Origin: Jaaginema sp046541115
GTDB lineage: Bacteria; Cyanobacteriota; Cyanobacteriia; Cyanobacteriales; Spirulinaceae
Assembly (NCBI GenBank): GCA_046541115.1
Contig: JBKHDX010000159.1
Location: 1 to 11,558, forward strand
DNA: 11,558 nt
Direction: 5' to 3'
The translations under genes were made by a program, and so were the position numbers. The notes below the pieces were generated by a model. The model did no database searches and was not told the DNA's origin. It worked only from the letters and a program-made list of their open reading frames with translations. Positions 1-6,714 of this stretch are shown in pieces (position 1 is the stretch's first letter; each line of letters starts with the position of its first letter).

Positions 1-41
1 TAATTGGTAATTGGTAATTGGTAATTGGTAATTGGTAATTG
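1..41. repeat. Heptanucleotide tandem repeat (TAATTGG)n
   Basis: Five perfect copies of TAATTGG (1-35) are followed by a sixth copy lacking its last base (36-41). The array touches the window edge, so it may be longer. It ends one base before the pncB stop codon (43-45 on the minus strand) and so lies directly in the 3' flank of that gene. Heptamer arrays of this kind (STRR sequences) are known from cyanobacterial intergenic regions. No function can be read from it. Confidence 0.95.
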
Positions 42-42
42 C

Positions 43-1395
43 TCACTGTTCATTACTAATTCTTTCTTGAACTTGTGCGGTTAAGTCGGCTAACGCCTCA
101 GAAATATCAACTTTAACCGATTTGGGGTCTTGGATTCGGCGGGTTTCGGGGGGAAGTTGGGCGACAGATTGGGCAACGCGATCGCGAATTTGCTCTATAC
201 TGTCAAAATCAACCAGGGGTTTCCCTTCTCCCATAACCTTCTGTAACAACGGTTGTGCGCCGTCTGGGGTAGGTTCATCGGCTAGGGCTAAACAATCCCT
301 ATCAGAGTAGCGAAACACCTGTTTGCGACCGGGATAAGTGGCTTTGCTGCTGGATTTTTTCAGGGTGGGAATATCGTCAATTTGCACCAGCTTATAAACG
401 CCGTTGACAGGTTTCCCGGTGACTAACTTGGTTCCCACACCATAACCGTCGATACTCGCCCCCGCAGCCTGTAAACGCTCGATTTCCCCCTCGTCAATGT
501 CGCCACTGGCGAAAATCGAAATATCTGGCAATAAAGCCCGGACTTTTTGCGATAATTCGGCTAAATCCCCGGAATCCAACCGCACCCCCGTAACTTGACG
601 TTCGCCTGCTTGTACCTGTTTTGCCAGACGTTGGGCTGCTTCGACCGTATCGTAGGTATCAATTAATAAAGTGGCTGAGGGAAAATAGCGCTGAAATGCC
701 GTAAACGCTTCATCTTCGCCCCCTTCTAACGCCCCAATCGCCATGACTAAAGCATGGGCCATCGTCCCGACGGGTTTTTGTCCCAATTTCAACGCACCTA
801 TCACATTAGAAGTTGAGTCTAAGCCGCCCGCTAAGGCAGCCCGCACCGCTAAAACGGCTCCTTGGGGGCTGAAAGCGCGTCTTGTGCCAAATTCAAGCAG
901 TTTAGCCTCTTTTCCGGCGACATACCGCAAACGGGCGGCCCGAGTGGCGATGAGACTTTGATAGTTGATGGTGTTGAGGATGAAAGTTTCGACTAACTGG
1001 GCTTGCCACAGGGGAGCATCCACCCGTAAAAAGGGTTCGTTGGGAAAAATCGCCGTACCTTCGGGAACTGCCCATACATCCCCAGTAAAGCGCCCATTGG
1101 CGAGCATTTCCCAGAAATCTGGCGGTACATTGTCAAAAATGCCTGTATTTTGTAATGCTTCGATTTGTGTCTCGCTAAAGTGGAGATTTTCGAGATAATC
1201 CAACACCTGAGTTAACCCCATAGCAATGATATAACCAAAGCCGTTGGGCAGTTTGCGGGTAAACATTTCAAAGCTTGCGGGGCGATTATCTAAGTTTTCG
1301 CCTTTGTAGCAAGCAATCATGGTGAGTTGGTATAAGTCCGTGAGGAGGCTATATTCCTCTGGATAAACCGCGAGGGCGAGATTTTGGTCGATCAT
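43..1395 (-). CDS. pncB: Nicotinate phosphoribosyltransferase
   Basis: The enzyme converts nicotinate and PRPP, with ATP hydrolysis, to nicotinate mononucleotide in the cytosolic NAD salvage (Preiss-Handler) pathway. The 450-residue product begins MIDQNLALAVYPEEYSLLTD. Family motifs run in order: FGTRRA (169-174), the GTMAH block whose His214 matches the histidine phosphorylated during catalysis, VRLDSGDL (271-278), ASGDIDE near 296-302, YGVGTKLVTG (318-327) and a lysine-rich KSSSKATYPGRKQVFR block (347-362). The reading frame is open to an ATG at 1503, which would add 36 residues. I prefer the ATG at 1395 because the added part does not look like the family and a perfect TATAAT box (1484-1489, minus strand) lies inside it, so the upstream ATG would probably not be transcribed. 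A GGA lies about 9 bases before the chosen ATG. The gene is divergent from psbA. Identity is firm and the start is likely. Confidence 0.95.
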   Translation of the reverse strand: MIDQNLALAVYPEEYSLLTDLYQLTMIACYKGENLDNRPASFEMFTRKLPNGFGYIIAMGLTQVLDYLENLHFSETQIEALQNTGIFDNVPPDFWEMLANGRFTGDVWAVPEGTAIFPNEPFLRVDAPLWQAQLVETFILNTINYQSLIATRAARLRYVAGKEAKLLEFGTRRAFSPQGAVLAVRAALAGGLDSTSNVIGALKLGQKPVGTMAHALVMAIGALEGGEDEAFTAFQRYFPSATLLIDTYDTVEAAQRLAKQVQAGERQVTGVRLDSGDLAELSQKVRALLPDISIFASGDIDEGEIERLQAAGASIDGYGVGTKLVTGKPVNGVYKLVQIDDIPTLKKSSSKATYPGRKQVFRYSDRDCLALADEPTPDGAQPLLQKVMGEGKPLVDFDSIEQIRDRVAQSVAQLPPETRRIQDPKSVKVDISEALADLTAQVQERISNEQ

Positions 1396-1421
1396 GGCTA
1401 AATTTCCAATTTTGGCAGCAA

Positions 1422-1442
1422 AACCCCCTTTACAAGAGGGTT
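1422..1442 (-). promoter_or_regulatory. Possible leader hairpin upstream of pncB
   Basis: Read on the minus strand, AACCCTC (1442-1436) can pair with GGGGGTT (1428-1422), using one U-G wobble and a 7-base loop, and is followed by four T. It lies in the predicted 5' leader of pncB. The form is that of a weak attenuator, but the stem is short and the T run is brief, so it may mean nothing. Confidence 0.25.
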
Positions 1443-1483
1443 GACAATTCCTCGTTGAGCCGATGTGCGAGGGTGTTGTTTTG

Positions 1484-1512
1484 ATTATAGTAACTTTTAC
1501 CAAAATTATCAG
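1484..1512 (-). promoter_or_regulatory. Putative sigma70-type promoter of pncB
   Basis: On the minus strand a perfect -10 box TATAAT (1489-1484) is preceded, after 17 bases, by CTGATA (1512-1507), which matches four of six positions of TTGACA. Transcription would start near 1477, giving a leader of about 80 bases to the ATG at 1395. The call rests on consensus matching alone. Confidence 0.5.
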
Positions 1513-1557
1513 CTGTCTCTCGAATCTTTCGTCGCTAAATTACTACATGAGAATATG

Positions 1558-1586
1558 TTGATAAATGAATAACTATATGATTTAAT
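1558..1586 (+). promoter_or_regulatory. Putative sigma70-type promoter of psbA
   Basis: TTGATA (1558-1563) and TTTAAT (1581-1586) are separated by exactly 17 bases, and each matches five of six consensus positions. A start near 1593 would leave a leader of about 44 bases before the psbA ATG. No good Shine-Dalgarno sequence is seen in that leader. The promoter is divergent from that of pncB, with about 45 bases between the two -35 boxes. Confidence 0.5.
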
Positions 1587-1636
1587 AACGATATGGCGTT
1601 GAGAACGCTGCTTGTAAAACAGAAATTATTGAAATT

Positions 1637-2671
1637 ATGACCACAATCCTTCAACAACAAGACACAGAATCTCTATGGCAACAGTTTTGTAACTGGGTCA
1701 CCAGTACCGAAAACCGCTTATATGTCGGTTGGTTTGGCGTTCTTTTGATTCCGACGGCTTTAGTCGCGACCATCGTTTTTGTGAGCGCGATCATTGCTGC
1801 CCCTCCGGTGGATTTGGACGGCATCCGCGAACCGATTTCGGGTTCTTTACTGTATGGCAACAACATCATTTCGGCCACGGTGATTCCGAGTTCTGCGGCG
1901 ATTGGCTTGCATTTTTATCCCCTGTGGGATGCAGCCACCATGGACGAATGGCTGTATAACGGCGGCCCCTACGAAATGATTGTTTTTCACTTCCTGATTG
2001 CCATCTATGCGTATATGGGTCGGGAATGGGAACTGAGTTACCGTTTGGGAATGCGGCCTTGGATTTCCGTGGCTTTTTCGGCTCCTGTGGCCGCAGCAAC
2101 GGCGGTGCTGTTGGTGTATCCCATTGGTCAAGGCAGCTTTTCGGATGGCTTGATGCTGGGCATTTCTGGTACGTTCAACTTTATGATTGTGTTCCAAGCC
2201 GAACATAATATTCTGATGCATCCTTTCCACATGATGGGGGTTGCCGGGGTTTTCGGCGGTGCTTTGTTTGCAGCGATGCACGGGTCTTTGGTAACTTCGA
2301 GCTTAGTCCGAGAAACCACGGAATATGAATCGGCGAATGCAGGTTATAAGTTTGGTCAAGAAGAAGAAACCTATAACTTGGTTGCAGCTCACGGTTACTT
2401 TGGTCGTTTGATTTTCCAATATGCCAGCTTTAATAACTCGCGGGCTTTGCATTTCTTCCTCGCGGCTTGGCCGGTCATTGGGATTTGGTTTGCGGCTTTG
2501 GGAATTAGTACGATGGCGTTTAACCTCAATGGTTTTAACTTTAACCAATCAATTCTCGACAGTAACGGTCACCCGATTAATACTTGGGCAGATGTAATTA
2601 ACCGAGGGAATTTAGGAATTGAAGTGATGCACGAACGGAATGCTCACCAGTTCCCCTTAGACCTCGCTTAG
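1637..2671 (+). CDS. psbA: Photosystem II D1 protein, D1'-type, no C-terminal extension
   Basis: D1 is the thylakoid-membrane core subunit that binds P680, pheophytin, QB and the Mn4CaO5 cluster together with D2. All key residues are present: Tyr161, His190, His198, His215, Phe255, Ser264, His272 and the cluster ligands Asp170, Glu189, His332, Glu333, His337, Asp342 and Ala344. Residue 130 is Glu, as in high-light D1 forms. Ala80, Leu158 and Ala286 replace the usual Gly, Phe and Thr. These three changes mark the D1' isoform (Synechocystis PsbA1, Thermosynechococcus PsbA2) known to be induced at low oxygen, and Met173 also matches the PsbA2 form. The protein is 344 residues and ends LDLA-stop, exactly at the mature C terminus, whereas cyanobacterial pre-D1 normally carries an extension of some 16 residues removed by CtpA. 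No remnant of an extension is readable after the TAG. It looks functional and monocistronic, with its own terminator. Identity as D1 is certain; the D1' class is strongly supported. Confidence 0.97.
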   Translation: MTTILQQQDTESLWQQFCNWVTSTENRLYVGWFGVLLIPTALVATIVFVSAIIAAPPVDLDGIREPISGSLLYGNNIISATVIPSSAAIGLHFYPLWDAATMDEWLYNGGPYEMIVFHFLIAIYAYMGREWELSYRLGMRPWISVAFSAPVAAATAVLLVYPIGQGSFSDGLMLGISGTFNFMIVFQAEHNILMHPFHMMGVAGVFGGALFAAMHGSLVTSSLVRETTEYESANAGYKFGQEEETYNLVAAHGYFGRLIFQYASFNNSRALHFFLAAWPVIGIWFAALGISTMAFNLNGFNFNQSILDSNGHPINTWADVINRGNLGIEVMHERNAHQFPLDLA

Positions 2672-2713
2672 TTTTTCAACTTCTGGTTAATATCACTTTG
2701 CTCTCCCATCTTT

Positions 2714-2740
2714 CACCCCCAAAAGGGGGTGTTTTTTTTT
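2714..2740 (+). terminator. Rho-independent terminator of psbA
   Basis: CACCCCC (2714-2720), loop AAAA, and GGGGGTG (2725-2731) form a perfect 7-bp GC-rich stem followed by nine T. It starts 43 bases after the psbA stop and works in the plus direction only, since the other strand lacks a T run. Confidence 0.9.
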
Positions 2741-3045
2741 GGCCATAAATTTTTATTACTTTTTCCGGGTTGCGATCGCTTTTTGGGGAATACAGGATAG
2801 TTATAAGAATTTATTAGGTTTTAAACGGGGGCAAAATCGGGTTTCCAGACTCTAATTTTTTCCAATTTTTATCAAAACTAAAAGCTTAAAGGTATGCCAA
2901 AATAAAAATGCAGTAAGTTACTGAAACATCATAAAAATTTCTGCCAATCAGTGTAATAATTCTGACGCGAGCGATCGCAAGATTTTGACTAAGTATTCAG
3001 GGTGAAGCGCTCAAACGATGTCGATCTAATCATGGTATTAAAGCG
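2741..3045. other. Intergenic region, psbA terminator to PLP-enzyme gene
   Basis: These 305 bases contain two HIP1 octamers (2772-2779 and 2971-2978) and a perfect palindrome CAGTAA-G-TTACTG at 2911-2923. I found no convincing paired -35/-10 boxes for the downstream gene: TTGACT at 2985-2990 has no good -10 at the right distance, and TCTAAT at 3025-3030 lacks a good -35. No coding sequence is evident. Confidence 0.6.
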
Positions 3046-4014
3046 ATGCAACCCATCAATATCTCGACTTTTCCCACCTTTTCCGATCTCCAAGCGGCTC
3101 AAGCTCGGATTCAAGGTTATTTGAACATAAATCCGGTGATTGAAGTTCCTGAAATTAATCGATGTTTAAAGGCAAAAATTGTGTTTAAATGCGAAAACTT
3201 TCAAGTAACAGGCTCGTTCAAATTTCGCGGGGCGCTGAATGCAATTTTGTCTTTAACTGAACGACAACGGCGAAATGGAGTTGCTGCTCATTCTTCGGGA
3301 AATCACGGCTTGGCTTTGGCGCAAGTTGCCCGCCAATTTAATATTCCTTGTACCATTGTTGTCCCTCACAATGCGCCGTTAACCAAACGATCTAAATTAG
3401 AAAAAACGGGAGCCAATATTGTCTTTTGCGAACCGACTTTAGCCGCCCGCGAACAAGCTTTAAAAGCCGTTTTAGCCGCGACAAAAGCCACAGAAATTCA
3501 TTCTTCAAATCATCGCGATATTATTGCCGGAGCGGGTTCGGTTGCCTTAGAATTGCTGGCTGAGGTGCCGGATTTAGAAATGTTAGTGGCTCCGGTGGGG
3601 GGAGGCGGTTTACTCAGTGGTGTAAGTTTGGTTGCGGCTCATCACACAACGCCTGTACAAGTGTTTGGAGCCGAGCCGATGGGGGCTGATGATGCTCGCT
3701 GTTCTTTGCAAGCGGGGCGTATTATTCGCAAACCCGCTAATACGGTGGCGGATGGCTTGCGCTCGGCGTTAGGGACGTTAACTTTTGGCATCATTCGCCA
3801 AAATGTATCGGATATTTTGCTGGTTTCCGATGAGGAGATTCTGACGAATTTGCAGTGGCTGTATCGCACAACAGGAGTGATGGTAGAGCCTTCGGCGGCG
3901 ATCGCGCTGGGGGCGATCGCAACCCATCCGTCTTTATTTACCCATCGTAAAGTGGGGGTGATTTTATCCGGGGGTAATGGGGATGCCAGTATTTTGTCTA
4001 GCTGTGCCAGTTAA
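3046..4014 (+). CDS. Serine racemase / threonine dehydratase-like PLP enzyme
   Basis: This 322-residue fold-type II PLP enzyme belongs to the serine racemase/threonine ammonia-lyase group. Lys59 in GSFKFRGA is the expected Schiff-base lysine, SSGNHG (83-88) the substrate-carboxylate loop, VGGGGLLSG (184-192) the PLP phosphate loop and SGGN (308-311) the end of the cofactor site. Ser84 in the SSGNHG loop lies where eukaryotic serine racemase has its second catalytic base, and AEPMGADD (209-216) retains the Glu/Ala/Asp divalent-metal site of that enzyme. The length fits a single catalytic domain with no C-terminal ACT regulatory domain, so it is not a biosynthetic IlvA. Likely reactions are serine racemisation, serine/threonine deamination or hydroxyaspartate ammonia-lyase activity, and sequence alone does not choose among them. 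No strong Shine-Dalgarno precedes the ATG, and the two upstream ATGs are out of frame. The next gene starts 49 bases downstream, so co-transcription is plausible. Confidence 0.9.
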   Translation: MQPINISTFPTFSDLQAAQARIQGYLNINPVIEVPEINRCLKAKIVFKCENFQVTGSFKFRGALNAILSLTERQRRNGVAAHSSGNHGLALAQVARQFNIPCTIVVPHNAPLTKRSKLEKTGANIVFCEPTLAAREQALKAVLAATKATEIHSSNHRDIIAGAGSVALELLAEVPDLEMLVAPVGGGGLLSGVSLVAAHHTTPVQVFGAEPMGADDARCSLQAGRIIRKPANTVADGLRSALGTLTFGIIRQNVSDILLVSDEEILTNLQWLYRTTGVMVEPSAAIALGAIATHPSLFTHRKVGVILSGGNGDASILSSCAS

Positions 4015-4063
4015 AGCCTTATTTTCGCAATCTAATGGTGTTTCTTTTGGAGATTAAATCGAG

Positions 4064-5197
4064 GTGTTTCAAAATCGCCGTTTTAAGGGGTTGGTCGGGA
4101 TTAGCATTGCAATTTTGTGTGCTGTGTTGTTTGCCACTCGTTTACCTGCCAATCTTTCCGAATCTATGCTGTATCGGGGTTCTCAAGGGCCCGAAGTGAG
4201 TGCTTTACAACAACAACTGCAAGAAAAAGGCTATCTCGACGGAGAAGTTGATGGCATTTATGGCATTCAAACCAAACAAGCAGTGCAACAACTCCAACGA
4301 GAAGCGGGAATTGCCGTTGATGGCATTGTCGGGCCGCAAACGCGGGGGGTTTTTGCGCCCCAGCGAGCAGCCCAAGCCTCGGTAACACCCACGGCACGAG
4401 CCACATTAATGGCGAATGTACCAGAGGAAGCGGCGTTAATGCCACCGGACATTCAAGCCATTCTCGACCGGGGAAAGTTGCGGGTTTCGCTGCTCGGTCG
4501 CGATAATCCGCCTTTTTTCTTAGTAGACAGTAAGAAAGCTGCCGAGGAGCAACCTTTAGTGGGTTTAGATGTGAATATTGCTGAAGCCTTAGCTTCTGAG
4601 TTGGGGGTAGAAGTCGAGTTTATCCGCGCCGCGCAAACCTTTGACGAGGTGGTGGATTGGGTGTATCGCGGTGAAGCGGATTTGGCAATTTCTAAGCTGA
4701 GTCAAACCCTCAAACGGGCCCGCAAGGTACGTTTTTCGCAGCCTTATTTAATTATGCGGCAAGGGTTGTTGGTGAATCGCCTTCAGTTGGCAAAAGTGGC
4801 TAATGGGGAACAACCCGCCTTAGCGATTCGCAATCTTAGCGGTCGTGTTGCGGTGATTAAGGATTCGTCTTATGTCAACTTTACGAAAGAGAAGTTTCCG
4901 GAGGCTAAGGCGGTGGAGTATCCCAACTGGGAGGCGGCGATCGCGGCGGTGGTTTCAGGGGATGTGGTGGCGGCTTATCGGGATGAGTTGGAGGTGAAAA
5001 AAGTCGCTTTGGTGAAGCCGGATGTGGCCCTGCAACTGCAAACGGTGGCCTTGACCGATACGCGAGACGCGATCGCGATCGCGGTGCCTTGGTCGAGTTT
5101 ACAACTGTTGGCATTTGTCAATCAATATTTCCAAACGGCGGATATGAATTACACCGCCGATACCTTGCTGGAAAAATATGCCAATTTAGTTCAATAA
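4064..5197 (+). CDS. Peptidoglycan-binding domain fused to family 3 solute-binding domain
   Basis: The 377-residue exported or membrane-anchored protein uses a GTG start, with GGAG 11 bases upstream (4049-4052). A basic start (NRRFK) precedes a hydrophobic stretch at about 10-25. There is no lipobox, so it is either a signal peptide or an anchor. Residues about 36-98 form a PG_binding_1 domain (LYRGSQGPEV, KGYLDGEVDGIYG, VDGIVGPQT). A linker of about 30 residues rich in Ala, Pro and Thr follows. Residues about 130-377 form an SBP_bac_3 amino-acid-binding domain: GLDVNIAEALA (167-177), GEADLAISKLSQTLKRARK (203-221) with the arginine that usually binds the ligand carboxylate, and FSQPY (224-228). 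Such proteins normally serve ABC importers or sensors, but here the next gene is a secondary carrier and no ABC subunit is in view. The wall-binding domain suggests tethering in the periplasm. The ligand is unknown, with a polar or acidic amino acid most likely by family. Confidence 0.9.
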   Translation: MFQNRRFKGLVGISIAILCAVLFATRLPANLSESMLYRGSQGPEVSALQQQLQEKGYLDGEVDGIYGIQTKQAVQQLQREAGIAVDGIVGPQTRGVFAPQRAAQASVTPTARATLMANVPEEAALMPPDIQAILDRGKLRVSLLGRDNPPFFLVDSKKAAEEQPLVGLDVNIAEALASELGVEVEFIRAAQTFDEVVDWVYRGEADLAISKLSQTLKRARKVRFSQPYLIMRQGLLVNRLQLAKVANGEQPALAIRNLSGRVAVIKDSSYVNFTKEKFPEAKAVEYPNWEAAIAAVVSGDVVAAYRDELEVKKVALVKPDVALQLQTVALTDTRDAIAIAVPWSSLQLLAFVNQYFQTADMNYTADTLLEKYANLVQ

Positions 5198-5329
5198 GCT
5201 GCTTTAGTCTGGATTTCTAACTTGCTGGAGTGGGTTGAGATTATGGGTAACAAACCTCCTCCCTTTTCAACTCGATGACCCGGAACATCTTCCTAATTTC
5301 AAGCTACCGACTTGGCTGCGGTAATCACT

Positions 5330-5360
5330 TGATAACTGATAACTGATAACTGATAACTGA
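5330..5360. repeat. Heptanucleotide tandem repeat (TGATAAC)4
   Basis: Four perfect TGATAAC copies (5330-5357) plus TGA end one base before the ATG of the symporter gene (5362). The array occupies the place where a Shine-Dalgarno sequence would be expected, and none is present. It differs in unit sequence from the heptamer array at 1-41. Confidence 0.95.
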
Positions 5361-5361
5361 A

Positions 5362-6714
5362 ATGACGCGCAAATCTGTTTCTACCTTTCGTTGGTCTTTT
5401 AAGCGAAAAACGTTATTCGCAATTCTCCGCAGCCCTTGGACGATTTTGGCCAGTGTCGCAATTGGGGTGATGATTGGGTTATGGAATAAAGATTTAGCCC
5501 TTGCGATCGCGCCTTTGGGGGATTTATATCTGCTGTTGCTGAAAATGTGCGTATTGCCGATTTTATTATCGGCGATCGCCATGAGTATTGGTCGTTTGAT
5601 GACCAGTCACGATGCTCAACGCTACATCAAGCGCATTTTGATCGTGTTTCCGATGGGCTTGCTGTTGGTGAGTTCCCTGGGAATCGCGATCGCGGTAATT
5701 GCTGGCCCGGGGCGTAATTTACCGAAATCGGTTCTTGATACATTGGGGGTTTTGGTCAACGAATCCGCGATCGATTTAGAGTTATCGTTGCAAGGGCCCC
5801 TTCCCCAAGAAGAACCCCCACCGGGCATTACTGATTTTATTTTTAACATGGTTCCCGGCAATATTTTTGAAGCCCTCAGCCAAGGGGACAGCTTACAAGT
5901 GCTGTTTTTCGCGATTATTTTTGGCACCGCCTTGGGCTTGGTAGGGGGTTCGGTGGCTGATAGTATGTTTGATGTTTTTGAGGCGGTTTATCGCACTTTT
6001 AACAAGCTGATTAACTGGTTTACGTTGATTTTGCCTTTGGGGTTGTGTAGCTTGTTGGCGGCGCAAATTGCGAATGTGGGAATTGATATTATGGTGGCAA
6101 TGCTGAATTTTGTCATGATGGTGATTGCCACTTTTGCCTTGTTGTATATTATCAGTACGTTGGTGGTGTGGCGTTATGCTCGTTGCTCGTTACCCAAAGT
6201 GTTAGGGGCATTACGAGAACCGACGATTTTGGCTTTAGCGACTCGCAGCAGTTTGGCTTGTATTCCTTCTGCCATCTCTGCAATGCACGATGCGCTGAAA
6301 TTTGACCGCAAAACCACAGATTTAGTCGTACCTTTGGCGGTTACTTTGTGTCGCTTTGGATCGGTGGTTTATTTTGCTTTAGCGGCGTTGTTTGTGGCGC
6401 AGTTGTATAACCACAGTTTAGGATGGGGTGGTTACGCGATCGCGATTTTTGCCTCGATTTTAGCGGGAATGGCGACTTCTGGGGTTTCGGGGGTCTTAAC
6501 CCTAACCTTATTGCAGATAGTTCTCGATCCGCTGGGCTTACCTTTAGACGCGGCTTTGGTGCTGTTTATCGCCATCGATCCCATTGTCGATCCTTTTCGG
6601 ACGTTGGGCATTGTCCACACCAGTTTAGCTGCCGCCGCCGCGATCGCCGACCTCGAACCCAATCCTGAAAATATCTCTCCTACCCCCGTTCCCATGAAAA
6701 TATCAGGAATTTAA
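5362..6714 (+). CDS. Divergent DAACS-family (SDF/GltP-like) amino acid or dicarboxylate symporter
   Basis: The 450-residue polytopic inner-membrane protein aligns by eye through the transport core of the archaeal homologue GltPh. HP1 shows TRSSLACIP (294-302) for TRSSSGTLP. TM7 shows PLAVTLCRFGS (324-334) for PLGATINMDGT. HP2 shows ATSGVSG (371-377) for GTAGVPG. TM8 shows AIDPIVDPFRTLGIVHTS (404-421) for the Asp/Asp/Arg segment. The equivalents of GltPh Asp390, Asp394 and the substrate-binding Arg397 are kept (406, 410, 413). The sodium-site residues Asn310, Asp312, Asn401 and Asp405 appear as Cys330, Phe332, Ile417 and Ser421, with Arg331 in place of the NMD methionine. Coupling may therefore differ from classical sodium symport. 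The ATG directly follows a heptamer repeat, with 164 bases back to the binding-protein gene. Its stop overlaps that of the convergent Uma2 gene. The family call is good; substrate and coupling ion are unknown. Confidence 0.88.
   Translation: MTRKSVSTFRWSFKRKTLFAILRSPWTILASVAIGVMIGLWNKDLALAIAPLGDLYLLLLKMCVLPILLSAIAMSIGRLMTSHDAQRYIKRILIVFPMGLLLVSSLGIAIAVIAGPGRNLPKSVLDTLGVLVNESAIDLELSLQGPLPQEEPPPGITDFIFNMVPGNIFEALSQGDSLQVLFFAIIFGTALGLVGGSVADSMFDVFEAVYRTFNKLINWFTLILPLGLCSLLAAQIANVGIDIMVAMLNFVMMVIATFALLYIISTLVVWRYARCSLPKVLGALREPTILALATRSSLACIPSAISAMHDALKFDRKTTDLVVPLAVTLCRFGSVVYFALAALFVAQLYNHSLGWGGYAIAIFASILAGMATSGVSGVLTLTLLQIVLDPLGLPLDAALVLFIAIDPIVDPFRTLGIVHTSLAAAAAIADLEPNPENISPTPVPMKISGI

Noticed and set aside
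1847..2281. Minus-strand 144-codon frame opposite psbA
   Set aside because: Antisense shadow of the conserved D1 gene, with a His/Arg-rich, low-complexity translation and no recognisable domain.
2669..2671. psbA as a pseudogene truncated by a nonsense codon
   Set aside because: The stop falls exactly after Ala344, and every functional residue is intact, so a working mature-length protein is more likely than decay.
4905..5114. Minus-strand proline-rich 69-codon frame
   Set aside because: Shadow of the binding-protein gene. Its Pro/Ser-rich composition comes from reading GC-rich Gly/Val/Ala codons backwards.
5275..5346. 23-codon frame upstream of the symporter, ending inside the heptamer array
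   Set aside because: No Shine-Dalgarno and no recognisable sequence, and the stop arises from the repeat itself. Too short to support.
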